This document shows, piece after piece, positions 27,015 to 35,052 of a stretch of 64,000 nt of DNA (positions are counted from its first letter, which is position 1; each line of letters begins with the position of its first letter). Under the pieces are notes generated by a model. That model worked only from the letters and a program-made list of their open reading frames with translations, searched no databases and was not told the DNA's origin. This DNA is from JAJAZB01 sp965249815 (GTDB lineage Bacteria > Bacteroidota > Bacteroidia > Cytophagales > Spirosomataceae), in contig CBDFMV010000002.1 in the NCBI GenBank assembly GCA_965249815.1, positions 682,001 to 746,000 of the forward strand, given 5' to 3'. Both the position numbers and the translations under genes were made by a program.

Positions 27015-27215
27015 AAGGATTGGTTGGTTGATGAAACACTGATTGCGCCCAATCCCTCCAAAATACCGTTCCAGTCAAGCCGGGCCTGAAAACGCTCGGA
27101 ATGGCAGCAAGACCCCGATCACAAGTTAAAACACCGCATTACCGCACCTCCTATTGACAATTCCCTTCCTGGCAAGGTCGTTCACACAGGGTTCCAGCCC
27201 GTGTCCACTAGTCAA

Positions 27216-27488
27216 CGGCTCGTTCACACGGTCAGTGGGCTTCTTTATGAAAGGAGCACGCTCTTTTATAAAAGGAGGGCACTCGATCACAAACTCAGTG
27301 TACTCGATCACAAAGTCAGTAGGCTCGATCACAAAGTCAGCGTGCTCGATCATAAAGTAAGCAAGCCTATAATCAACTAAAATCCGCACCATAACCGAAT
27401 CAGCGTGCGTGTTTATAAAAAACATCCCGAACATAACCGAATCACACCGCAACATTACAAAGTAACACGGCAGGATCACGGAGTCAGA
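27216..27488. repeat. Degenerate 21-nt tandem array 1 (13 units)
   Basis: Thirteen consecutive 21-nt units with no indel; best-conserved units read xxxCTCGATCACAAAGTCAGx (27279-27362). The phase is kept through diverged units at both ends. On the minus strand it would encode a heptapeptide repeat like xxDFVIE. The surrounding 148-codon open frame has no other protein-like features. Confidence 0.75.
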
Positions 27489-27914
27489 TTGCAAAAACAC
27501 AACACGCAACCACGTCAACCCAACATCCGACCGCATTTTAAAGAAAATTGCCTGCCTCTTCAGCCGTTCCACCAGCCCTTCAACCCCCGGAACTCACCCG
27601 CCAACAAAGCCAAACCGGTTCTGCACAAAAGCCAGCAGCCCCTAAACCAAGTTCAGGGACTTGTTCACCAGAACACAGCGCATGGTTGCGGCGGACAGAA
27701 GGTTTTTCACCGGGGCGTGGTGCCCACTGAGCCAATTTTACGAGCAAGGCCAAGCCGAAACAGTCCGCAATGGAATTAGCAGCTTGAAGGCCTGAGAGGA
27801 AACCGGAGGGAGTCTGCGTCGGTGACGCGCGTTTCAAACGCGAACCTCCTGCATCCGCGTCACAGACGCGGACGAACGGGGAAATACTACGTCCAAGTTG
27901 CAAACTTTAACGAG
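27489..27914. other. Gene-free stretch with short dispersed-repeat fragments
   Basis: No credible gene. Around 27810-27880 lie fragments such as GTGACGCGCGTTTCAAACGCG and CGCGTCACAGACGCGGACG that look like short palindromic intergenic repeats. Confidence 0.5.
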
Positions 27915-28025
27915 TCACTTGCAGATTTGCGCCAGTTGGGGGCTTAGCATGGCCTCAAACGCATCGGCCTCGATTGGAATCAATTTATGTTTGGTCGTGT
28001 CGATGGCTTCGATGCCAGAACAAAA
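27915..28025 (-). pseudogene. 3' remnant of an unidentified gene
   Basis: 36 codons (SGIEAIDTTKHKLIPIEADA, then FEAMLSPQLAQICK and TGA) with protein-like composition and the GC level of the host genome. They follow, in the same frame, two stop codons after the AT-rich 302-aa gene. No start codon. Read as the surviving C-terminus of a gene replaced upstream by AT-rich DNA. Confidence 0.5.
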
Positions 28026-28031
28026 TCATCT

Positions 28032-28940
28032 TTATTTCAATTGACTTTCGTAGTCCCTCCTAAATTCTTCGTAAATTACTCTCAGAACCTTTAGCCTATC
28101 TTCTAAGTCGTCTATTTGTTCAGCTAATTTAACTATTTCTTTCTTAGATAATGATTGTATTTTCATATTAATAAGAAATTTTTTTACATCTTTGCTTATA
28201 TCATCAATAACTATAATAATTTTACCTTCACTGATCCGGTCTTCATCAAAATTACTGTTGATTTCGGAGTAAATACTCTGAGCATCTTTAAGATTCATCA
28301 ACTTTAAATGTTTAATCTGATATATAGCGCCATAATTAGTTGATAAATCCACTCCCTTATCAAAAGCTGAAGTGCGAGTATCACGATAAATTTTACAGGC
28401 AAATTTTTCAAGATGGATTTTGATAATAGCAAAACTAAATATTTCAAAATTTGCCGGATTTGTATCAATATATTTTTCAATAAAACCTTTAAAATCTTCT
28501 GTTTGCTCTGATAATTTGATTCTAAAACTTATATCGGCAAGTTTAGGAATAATGCCAATTCTGCTGTCAATGAAATTTTTAACAACCCCAGGAATCCACT
28601 CTACTAACATATGTGAGTCATTTTTATAAAGTTGTGAAAGATAGAATTTCTTATCAGAAACAGATAAAACTCCATAGCGGGGCAGATTACGAATCGGATA
28701 CGCATCATAGAATTTTCCGCCAATATGCATATTGTGGCCCAAGTATTCTTGGAAAAATCTCACAGAACTATTGTACAATAATCTAATTTCATATTCAGTA
28801 AAGATGTCTTTTCCGCTTACAGCGTAAGCTTCTAATAAGGCAAAAGTCATAACTGGAAAAATCACTTTTGTTTGTGAATTTTTCAACATCTTGAGAATAA
28901 GAGTTTGTGTCTGTCTTAGCGCTTCTGTCTCAGAGTTCAT
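28032..28940 (-). CDS. AT-rich hypothetical protein downstream of the NotI-like nuclease
   Basis: 302 aa, not recognised. Mixed alpha/beta N-terminal two-thirds (VIFPVMTFALLEAYAVSGKD, NLPRYGVLSVSDKKFYLSQL, YDAYPIRN) and a C-terminal coiled-coil-like segment (LSKKEIVKLAEQIDDLEDRL). No TM or signal. Begins 11 bp inside the end of the NotI-like gene, so translationally coupled and likely part of the same system. Strongly AT-rich, unlike the chromosome around it. It is not an obvious DNA methyltransferase (no DPPY/NPPY or PCQ motif seen). Confidence 0.75.
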   Translation of the reverse strand: MNSETEALRQTQTLILKMLKNSQTKVIFPVMTFALLEAYAVSGKDIFTEYEIRLLYNSSVRFFQEYLGHNMHIGGKFYDAYPIRNLPRYGVLSVSDKKFYLSQLYKNDSHMLVEWIPGVVKNFIDSRIGIIPKLADISFRIKLSEQTEDFKGFIEKYIDTNPANFEIFSFAIIKIHLEKFACKIYRDTRTSAFDKGVDLSTNYGAIYQIKHLKLMNLKDAQSIYSEINSNFDEDRISEGKIIIVIDDISKDVKKFLINMKIQSLSKKEIVKLAEQIDDLEDRLKVLRVIYEEFRRDYESQLK

Positions 28941-29715
28941 AAAAATCAGATGATAAAAATTTACTATCTAATTTATAATTTGGTATTTGAATATAAGTAT
29001 AAACTGTTTTGTTCAGCCGCAAATTATAAGAATTTATAGTAGAATTAAAAACCAAATCATACAAGAACCATGCAAGATTTGAATCTTCTTTATTAACTTC
29101 GGGTAAATTTGTTAAGAACGAATTAAAAAATGTAGTTTGAAGTGCTATTGCCCGTTTTATATTAGAAAAATTTACTTGACATATACTTTTTATTTGGTTT
29201 ATTAATTGTTTTTTGGATGAAGAAAAATCTTGAAACGAGATAGTTAAATATTCACTCCAATCAAATTGAGGTGTCGGATGTTCCATGTACGTTTTGAAAG
29301 GCCCGCCCAGGTTGCCCGAAATGTAAACGGCCTGCACTTCCAGTGAGGCAAAATCAAGTACCCGTCCGCGGTCGTCGTAAGCAACCAACACATAGTCGAT
29401 ATTGCCCACCGGCCCACCCCTTTTATTTCTTAGCCGAACTTCGCCTAATGAAGTCCACTGCGTTCCGGGCGCAAAGAAAAACTTAGCGGCATCGTTGACA
29501 ATCAACCAATCTTCACGAAACCGAACTGGGCAAGTTATAACCGGTTCACCACGGTGAAAAACGCTGCACACGCCCAGTGGGTCGTCGGCGCGGGTTTTGG
29601 TGCAATTGGGAACTACATTGTGAAAAGGACACAAGCGGCTATTTCGGTAGCGCTGGGCGCGTTCAGTTTCGTTAACGATTGGAAAGCCAAATACTTCGGC
29701 CAGCGGATTACTCAT
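28930..29715 (-). CDS. NotI-family restriction endonuclease
   Basis: 261 aa. Residues 29-66 contain the four-cysteine metal site (Cys29, Cys38, Cys50, Cys62 in RLCPFHNVVPNC, GVCSVF, ITCPVRF) known from NotI, where it binds iron. The catalytic core follows: GNIDYVLV (Asp107) and FASLEVQAVY (Glu126, Gln128), matching the Asp...Glu-x-Gln PD-(D/E)xK variant of NotI. The 3' part of the gene (after about residue 145) is sharply more AT-rich and less conserved-looking. No modification methylase is adjacent. Overlaps the 302-aa gene by 11 bp. Restriction specificity cannot be read from sequence. Confidence 0.82.
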   Translation of the reverse strand: MSNPLAEVFGFPIVNETERAQRYRNSRLCPFHNVVPNCTKTRADDPLGVCSVFHRGEPVITCPVRFREDWLIVNDAAKFFFAPGTQWTSLGEVRLRNKRGGPVGNIDYVLVAYDDRGRVLDFASLEVQAVYISGNLGGPFKTYMEHPTPQFDWSEYLTISFQDFSSSKKQLINQIKSICQVNFSNIKRAIALQTTFFNSFLTNLPEVNKEDSNLAWFLYDLVFNSTINSYNLRLNKTVYTYIQIPNYKLDSKFLSSDFYEL

Positions 29716-29769
29716 GTGGTCTTGGCGGGGAAATCGGTTCGTAAAATTCCCGAATCTGGTAAATGTCCT

Positions 29770-29905
29770 CGATGGCCCTCACTGGCGCGAGTCTGCGACT
29801 CGTGCCCGCGAGTCAGCGGCTTTAGCCCTGTTGTCCGGAGTTTGCAAACTCCGGACTTGCCATGCCACGAGTTTGCAACTCGTTTTGTGCCCGCTGCGAC
29901 GTAAT
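29770..29905. repeat. Dispersed repeat fragment upstream of the NotI-like gene
   Basis: Contains CACTGGCGCGAGTCTGCGAC followed by TGTCCGGAGTTTGCAAACTC and GAGTTTGCAACTCG, palindromic words typical of intergenic mosaic repeats. Its first module also occurs at 17596-17625 with small changes. Confidence 0.55.
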
Positions 29906-29930
29906 TACCTTCTACTCTAAACCCGCACAA

Positions 29931-30161
29931 TTACGCCGCCGCGTCGTAGTTCAACACTTCCATCTCGGCGTTTTTTCGCCGGGCCTCTTCGTAAGCCGTC
30001 AGCAACTGCCGCGTCACCTCGCTGCTGTAGTACTGATGCCCGCAATGGTCACACACCTCAGCGGGCACCTGCCGGAACACCAGCAACGTCCGCTCCTTGT
30101 CGAGCACAACCGTCACCGTCTCGGAGTGTGTTTCACCAACTTTGCAAAAGACACAGTTCAT
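29931..30161 (-). CDS. YgiT-type zinc-finger antitoxin
   Basis: 76 aa. Two CxxC knuckles (Cys3/Cys6 and Cys37/Cys40 in MNCVFC and EVCDHCGHQYYSSE) form the YgiT/MqsA-type N-terminal zinc domain; VFRQVPAEVC is the usual link. Lacks a separate HTH, as in the short antitoxins paired with DUF4258 toxins. ATGA overlap with the toxin reading frame directly upstream. Confidence 0.88.
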   Translation of the reverse strand: MNCVFCKVGETHSETVTVVLDKERTLLVFRQVPAEVCDHCGHQYYSSEVTRQLLTAYEEARRKNAEMEVLNYDAAA

Positions 30162-30455
30162 CGCTTCAACCGGGTTTTCAAATCAGCACTCCACTTTTCG
30201 GGGTCGGGCCGGTACGTCGTGACCACCACGCACGAAGCATCGGCTTGGTTCTGGGCAATGACGACGTGCAGCGCGGACGAATTAACCCATCCCAGCAGTA
30301 AAAAAACAAGGAGATGGCTTTTCGTCTTTGTACACGTTGATGACTTCGCCCGCTCCCGCAACCAGTTCCACGTCGTCGGCATCAATGCGGCGTTCGGCCA
30401 TTTGCAGAAACACATGATTGCTGTAGATGAACCGACTGCAAGGGTGAAATTCCAC
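30158..30455 (-). pseudogene. DUF4258-family toxin gene with a frameshift
   Basis: Read in two frames the sequence gives YSNHVFLQMAERRIDADDVE, VYKDEKPSPCF and then LLGWVNSSALHVVIAQNQA, VVVTTYRPDPEKW, the usual DUF4258 toxin order. The shift falls at a run of seven A's on the plus strand (30300-30306). A GTG at 30455 is the likely start. Upstream frame stops just after the run; downstream frame is open to the antitoxin. If not a sequencing error, the toxin is inactive while the antitoxin survives. Confidence 0.7.
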
Positions 30456-30574
30456 GAGATTTGGGAAAGAATCCGCCTGATGGTAACCTACAGCTCGGCG
30501 AATACCTCACTAACGACGCTCACAAGTATACGCCCATCCGTTCAATCCCGCAACCCGTTTCACCAGAATTTCCC

Positions 30575-32176
30575 TCACGCCACCCACCGCCCCACCAACC
30601 CCGCCCGTTTGTCGGCTACGTTGTTCAGAATCGCTAAACTGCTGCGAAACTGAAGCTGCACGCTCGGTCCGTCGAAGCGGCAGGTGAGCGTGTCGTAGTG
30701 GGCGGTTTCGATGAAACGCCAGGTCATCACAAACGTGTTCGGGTCGGTCCAGGCCCCGCTGGCGGCTACGCGGCGGGAGGTCAGGGCGTCTTCCTGCTCC
30801 GCCCGGATTTTCAACGGGCCGAACGGCAACGTGGTCTTGCCGTCCACCCAACGGCCCAGTCCACCCGTCACCCGGCGCTCGCCGGTTGCATCGCGGAGCT
30901 TGATTTCGCCCGTTTTCGGCCCGAACCCGAACGTGCAGGCGGTCACGCCGAGGGCGTTGTCGGCCACGGCGTAGGATTTGCCGCTCACCTGCGCGGCCAG
31001 GGTCGAAGTGGGCTGGCCGGGTTGCACCGGCACGGCGAGCGACGCAAGTTTTTGCCGGAGCGCAATGGGGTTCGAGCCGGTTAGTCCCTCGCCGCGGAGG
31101 GCGGGCAGCACGTGTTGCCACACCGCGTCGAGGATGCCCGGCAGGTTGGCCGATTCGGCGGTGATGGCCACCACGGCGTCGTCGTTGGGCATCACCACGC
31201 AGTATTGCCCGAAGGCCCCGTCGCCCCGGAAGGCGTCGTGGCGGCAGCGCCAGAACTGGTAGCCGTAGCCCTGGAGCCAGTCGTTGTCGGCCTTCGGACG
31301 GCTGCCCCAGGCCACCTGCGAGGGCACCTGGGCTTTCGTGGCGTCGGCCACCCAACTTTCGGGCAACAGCCGTTTACCCTGCCAGACGCCTTTTTGCAAA
31401 TACAATTGCCCGAACTTGGCGATGTCTTCGGTGCGCACGCGCAGGCCCCAGCCGCCCGTGTCGATGCCCTGGGGGTTGGTTTCCCAGTCGGCCCCCACGA
31501 TGCCGAGCGGGTCGAGCAACCGGGGCCGGAGGTAGTCGAGGACGGTCTGGCCCGTCCGTTTCTGAACAATCGCCGACAGCATGAACGTGGCCCCGCTGTT
31601 GTAGGTGAAAAACGTACCAGGCGCGTGCTCGACGGGCAGCGACAGAAACGTGCGCACCCACGTGCTTTCGGGGTGTTCGTAGAGCGCGGGGGTGGTGTCG
31701 GGGGTGTGGCCGGTGTTCATCGTCAGCAAATCCTTCACGCGCATGGCCGCGAGGTTGGGGCTGACGGTCGCGGGCAACTCGTCGGGGAAAAACGACACGA
31801 CTTTGTCCTCGACGGTCAGCTTGCCCTCGGCCACGGCCAATCCGACGGCGGAGGAAGTGAAGCTTTTGGAAAGCGAGTAGAGCGTGTGCCGCAGGTCGGC
31901 GGCGTAGGGTGCCCACCAGCCTTCGGCCACCACGTGCCCGTGCTTCAGCACCATCACGCTGTGGAGGTTGAGTTTCTCCTTTTCGACGGCGTTCAGGAAA
32001 TCGAGCAGCCCGCCCGACGCAACGCCCTGGGCTTCGGGAGCGCTGCGGGGCAAACCGTTGTTTTTGGCCCACGCGGGCAGGGCCGGGGCGAGGGTCAGGC
32101 CCGCGACACCGAGGCCGAGGTGTTTGAGAAAGGCACGGCGGGAGGAGGTAACAGGGTCGAATCCGGGTGAAGCCAC
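30575..32176 (-). CDS. Exported serine hydrolase (class C beta-lactamase family)
   Basis: 533 aa with a Tat-type signal (SRRAFLKHLGLGVAGLTLAP). Beta-lactamase/penicillin-binding fold: nucleophile SLSKSF (Ser-x-x-Lys) near residue 103, FTYNSGATFM (Tyr-x-Asn) near residue 190, HDAFRGDGAFGQYCVV near 315. The C-terminal 140 residues form an extra beta domain (KLASLAVPVQ onwards, GRWVDGKTTLPFG) as in DUF3471-tailed members. Likely an esterase or peptidase rather than an antibiotic-resistance enzyme. Confidence 0.9.
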   Translation of the reverse strand: MASPGFDPVTSSRRAFLKHLGLGVAGLTLAPALPAWAKNNGLPRSAPEAQGVASGGLLDFLNAVEKEKLNLHSVMVLKHGHVVAEGWWAPYAADLRHTLYSLSKSFTSSAVGLAVAEGKLTVEDKVVSFFPDELPATVSPNLAAMRVKDLLTMNTGHTPDTTPALYEHPESTWVRTFLSLPVEHAPGTFFTYNSGATFMLSAIVQKRTGQTVLDYLRPRLLDPLGIVGADWETNPQGIDTGGWGLRVRTEDIAKFGQLYLQKGVWQGKRLLPESWVADATKAQVPSQVAWGSRPKADNDWLQGYGYQFWRCRHDAFRGDGAFGQYCVVMPNDDAVVAITAESANLPGILDAVWQHVLPALRGEGLTGSNPIALRQKLASLAVPVQPGQPTSTLAAQVSGKSYAVADNALGVTACTFGFGPKTGEIKLRDATGERRVTGGLGRWVDGKTTLPFGPLKIRAEQEDALTSRRVAASGAWTDPNTFVMTWRFIETAHYDTLTCRFDGPSVQLQFRSSLAILNNVADKRAGLVGRWVA

Positions 32177-32249
32177 GGGGTTTTGCGTTTAGAGGTTAGC
32201 GGGTGCAAGCAAGGAAAAGTTGGGGGAAGTTGCAACGGGAGGATTTAGA

Positions 32250-32356
32250 GCCTATCCGGAAACTACCCCCAACCCCCTCAGGGGGGCTTTTTTTTACGGA
32301 TGAAATTCCAGCAGGAAAGCCCCCCTGAGGGGGTTGGGGGTAGTTTCCGGATAGGC
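32250..32356. repeat. Perfect 41-bp inverted repeat
   Basis: Arms 32250-32290 and 32316-32356 are exact reverse complements (41 of 41) around a 25-bp loop; the inner part is CCCCCTGAGGGGGTTGGGGG-like. Non-coding, upstream of the serine hydrolase. Looks like a mobile palindromic element (MITE/REP type). Confidence 0.85.
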
Positions 32357-32402
32357 TTTTAGGAGTACGTGGCTCCTCAAATCCCAGTCACCCCCGTCAA
32401 CA

Positions 32403-32514
32403 ACCCCGCCCTGCGGGCACCCCTCCTTCAAAAGGAGGGGATTCGTAGTCACTACGAGTCGCTACGGCATGGTTCCCCTCCTTTGCAAGGAGGGGTGCCC
32501 CGAAAGGGCGGGGT
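32403..32514. repeat. Second palindromic repeat unit
   Basis: Left arm about 32403-32440 (ACCCCGCCCTGCGGGCACCC...) pairs with right arm about 32474-32514 (...GGGTGCCCCGAAAGGGCGGG) with few mismatches; each arm also contains a small CCCCTCC/GGAGGGG hairpin. Non-coding. Confidence 0.75.
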
Positions 32515-32618
32515 GGTCCGCCGCTGCGGTGGTTTCGTTGAGGGAAAACGGTCCTTCCTGCCAATGAGTCAATCATCATTCCCCAACCGATTCGCGTTCT
32601 TACAAAAAGTAGCCGGAC

Positions 32619-33572
32619 TCACGGCACTTCGTAAAAATCGTAGGTGATCGTCCAGGTTTTTTCCTGGCCGGGTTCGATGTTCAGGGCGATGAACGGCTCC
32701 GGCGAGAGGTTGGCGGGGTTAGTCCAGAAGGCAAGTTTGGCCAGGGGCTGGTCACCCCGGATGCGGACGCCCGCGCGGGTTTTGCGGTTTTCGACCCGAA
32801 CGTCGTAATCGGCGGCAGTCGGACCGTAGCCTTGCAGGGTCAGGTAGGCGCTGTTGCCTTTTTCCAGGGCTTTTTGAAAGGTCAGTTCCTGGGCCGTAAC
32901 CCGCAGCAGGGGGTGTTCAGGCCCGGCGATGTGAACGGCAAACGGGTAATTTACCACGAAATCCGGCCCGGACGGCTGCTGGTCAAGCACCAGGAAGTTA
33001 TGGTCGTAGGCGGTGGTTTCGATGCGCTTTTGCCCCGTGTTTTTCAGGCGGTGTTCGAGCACAAGCTGGGGTTTGCCGGGCGTGAGGCGGACGGTTTTCT
33101 CGTAGGAATACGCGTAACCGCTCGCGTCGGTGAGCTGGTGAGTGAACGTAACGTGGTCCTTTTTCTGCACCACGGCCCAGTTGCCCGTTTGCACCAGCTC
33201 GAACGGCGTGGCGAAATGGTAGGGCTTGTCGTTGGGTTTGCGCAGCACGCCCACGCCGATTTTGATGAACGTTTCGCCGGGCTTGGCCGCGTCGTACCCG
33301 AGCGCGGCGAACTCCTCGACCGGGCCGGTGATGGCGTCGTGGAGGGTGGGTTCGTAGCGGTCGAACCACACGCCGAAGTAGCTGTGGTTCTGGGCGGTCA
33401 GGCGGGCAATCACCCCCGACCAGTCGAAACGTCCGCCCCGGTAATACCCGGTTTTGGCGTCGGGCAGGTAGAGCGTGGCCCGTACGACGCCGTTGGAAAT
33501 GTCGGCGGTGGGAGGGGTTTGGGCGTGAACGTGAAAAGAAAGAAGGAGGAGAAGCGGGGTTAGTTTTTTCAT
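32619..33572 (-). CDS. Secreted protein, mutarotase-like beta fold, function unknown
   Basis: 317 aa with signal peptide (MKKLTPLLLLLSFHVHAQ). Mature sequence is beta-rich: ATLYLPDAKTGYYRGGRFDW, YFGVWFDRYEP, QLVLEHRLKNTGQKRIETTA, FVVNYPFAVHI, FIALNIEPGQEKTWTITYDF. The last motif and overall order recall aldose-1-epimerase/galactose-mutarotase-like domains, but catalytic His residues were not assigned. Third gene of a likely minus-strand operon. Confidence 0.75.
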   Translation of the reverse strand: MKKLTPLLLLLSFHVHAQTPPTADISNGVVRATLYLPDAKTGYYRGGRFDWSGVIARLTAQNHSYFGVWFDRYEPTLHDAITGPVEEFAALGYDAAKPGETFIKIGVGVLRKPNDKPYHFATPFELVQTGNWAVVQKKDHVTFTHQLTDASGYAYSYEKTVRLTPGKPQLVLEHRLKNTGQKRIETTAYDHNFLVLDQQPSGPDFVVNYPFAVHIAGPEHPLLRVTAQELTFQKALEKGNSAYLTLQGYGPTAADYDVRVENRKTRAGVRIRGDQPLAKLAFWTNPANLSPEPFIALNIEPGQEKTWTITYDFYEVP

Positions 33573-33632
33573 CGTACAACTGGGTTTGGAGCGTATGGGC
33601 GGTTTTTGTGAAACATCCCATCAGGCTGGTTT

Positions 33633-35006
33633 TCATTGAATACCATCGAGTAGCAGCACCAGCGCCGCCATCGAGGCCGCGCCGAGTTTCAATTCCCGCT
33701 CGCTGACGGCCTCGAAGCGGTCGGTCACGGCGTGGTGAATGTCGAAATACCGCTGCGAATCAGGTTTGAAGCCAATCAGCACCGTGCCCAGCGGAGCCAG
33801 CGGGCCGATGTCGGAGCCGCCGCCGCCGCGCCCGATTTCGTGCAAACCGTACGGAGCCAGCAGGGGCGCGAAGCGCTGCACCGCCGCGACCTGTTCGGCG
33901 GTGCCCACGATGCCGAAGCCCCTCGGCGTGAACCCGCCCGCGTCCGACTCGATGGCGTAGCGGTGTTTTTCGCCTTTTTCTTTGGCCAAATCGGCGTACT
34001 TCACGCCACCGCGCAGGCCGTTTTCTTCGTTAGCAAACAGTACGGCCCGGATGGTATGCCGGGGCCGGATGCCAAGGGTTTTCAGCGTGTGCAGTACTTC
34101 GATGGCCTGCACGCAACCCGCGCCGTCGTCGTGGGCACCTTCGGCCAAATCCCAGGAGTCGAGGTGGCCGCCCACGAGGATGATTTCGTCCGGCTTTTCG
34201 CTGCCCCTGAGTTCGCCCACCACGTTGTAGCCGGTAGCGTCGTCGCGGGTTTCGCAGGTTTGCCGGAAGAAAAACTTCAGCGTCGGGTTCGCTTTCAGCC
34301 GGGCGCTGAGCAGCTCGGCTCCGTTGGTGCTGATGGCCGCCGCCGGAATGAGCGCCACGCCCGTGCCGTAGCGCAGGCCGCCCGTGTGCGGGAAATCGTC
34401 GAGCGAGGGGTTCATCGAGCGGACAATCACGCCCACCGCCCCCAGTTTGGCGGCTTCGGTGGCCCCGGCGGCGCGCTGGTCCACGGCCCCGCCGTAGGCT
34501 TCAAACGTGTTGAGTTTGGTCGGGTCCATCGGGCGGTTGAAAAACACGAGGCGGCCCGCCACCTTTTCCCGACCCAGCGCGCGGAGTTCGGGGAAGGTTT
34601 TCACTTCGACCACCTCCGCCGTGAGGCCGCCCGCAGGCGTGGCCACCGAGCCGCCGAGCGCGGCGACGGGCACGTCGGTTTTCCCGAATTTGTCAAGAAT
34701 CGTGGCTTGTTCCTTTTCGCCGCGCACCCAGTACGGTACCTTCACTTCCTGCAAAAATACCCGGTCGAAGCCCTCGGCCTCCATCGCTTTTTTCGCCCAG
34801 TCCACCGCTTTTTGCGAACCCGGTGAGCCGGAAAGGCGCGGGCCGACGCCCTTCGTGAGTTGGCGAAGCCACTCGTACGACTTGCCGTGGGCGAGAATTT
34901 CGTTGAAAATGCGCCGCACGGCGGCGGAGTCGGACGATTGGGCGAAAAGCGGGGAGGTGGCAGCGAGCAGGGTGGCGAGCAGGATACTTTTTTTCACGGG
35001 AGACAA
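33633..35006 (-). CDS. Secreted M28-family aminopeptidase with PA domain
   Basis: 457 aa with signal peptide (cleavage near FAQ). PA domain inserted at about residues 120-235, then the M28 zinc peptidase: VGGHLDSWDLAEGAHDDGAG (His, Asp ligands), FANEENGLRG (Glu-Glu), AIESDAGGF (Asp) and YFDIHHAVTD (His). Co-catalytic two-zinc exopeptidase acting in the periplasm or outside the cell. 46 bp after the upstream gene. Confidence 0.92.
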   Translation of the reverse strand: MSPVKKSILLATLLAATSPLFAQSSDSAAVRRIFNEILAHGKSYEWLRQLTKGVGPRLSGSPGSQKAVDWAKKAMEAEGFDRVFLQEVKVPYWVRGEKEQATILDKFGKTDVPVAALGGSVATPAGGLTAEVVEVKTFPELRALGREKVAGRLVFFNRPMDPTKLNTFEAYGGAVDQRAAGATEAAKLGAVGVIVRSMNPSLDDFPHTGGLRYGTGVALIPAAAISTNGAELLSARLKANPTLKFFFRQTCETRDDATGYNVVGELRGSEKPDEIILVGGHLDSWDLAEGAHDDGAGCVQAIEVLHTLKTLGIRPRHTIRAVLFANEENGLRGGVKYADLAKEKGEKHRYAIESDAGGFTPRGFGIVGTAEQVAAVQRFAPLLAPYGLHEIGRGGGGSDIGPLAPLGTVLIGFKPDSQRYFDIHHAVTDRFEAVSERELKLGAASMAALVLLLDGIQ

Positions 35007-35052
35007 TGGGTGGGTTAATAGTTAGGTTAGGCCGGTAGTGCGAACCACCTTT

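Noticed and set aside
27216..27488. CRISPR array
   Set aside because: Units are contiguous with no spacers and are degenerate; no cas genes are present.
27126..27572. 148-codon minus-strand open frame over array 1
   Set aside because: It is open mainly because of the 21-nt period. No signal peptide, ribosome site or conserved domain, and its ends are low in protein character, so it is reported as a repeat and not as a gene.
28032..28940. Methyltransferase of the NotI-like system
   Set aside because: No SAM-binding glycine motif or cytosine/adenine methylase catalytic motif could be found, so it was left as unknown.
29862..30653. 263-codon plus-strand open frame over the YgiT/DUF4258 pair
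   Set aside because: Shadow of the minus-strand toxin-antitoxin genes; no protein-like features.
32250..32514. Insertion sequence ends
   Set aside because: No transposase between or near the palindromes; the loop is only 25 bp. Treated as palindromic repeats.
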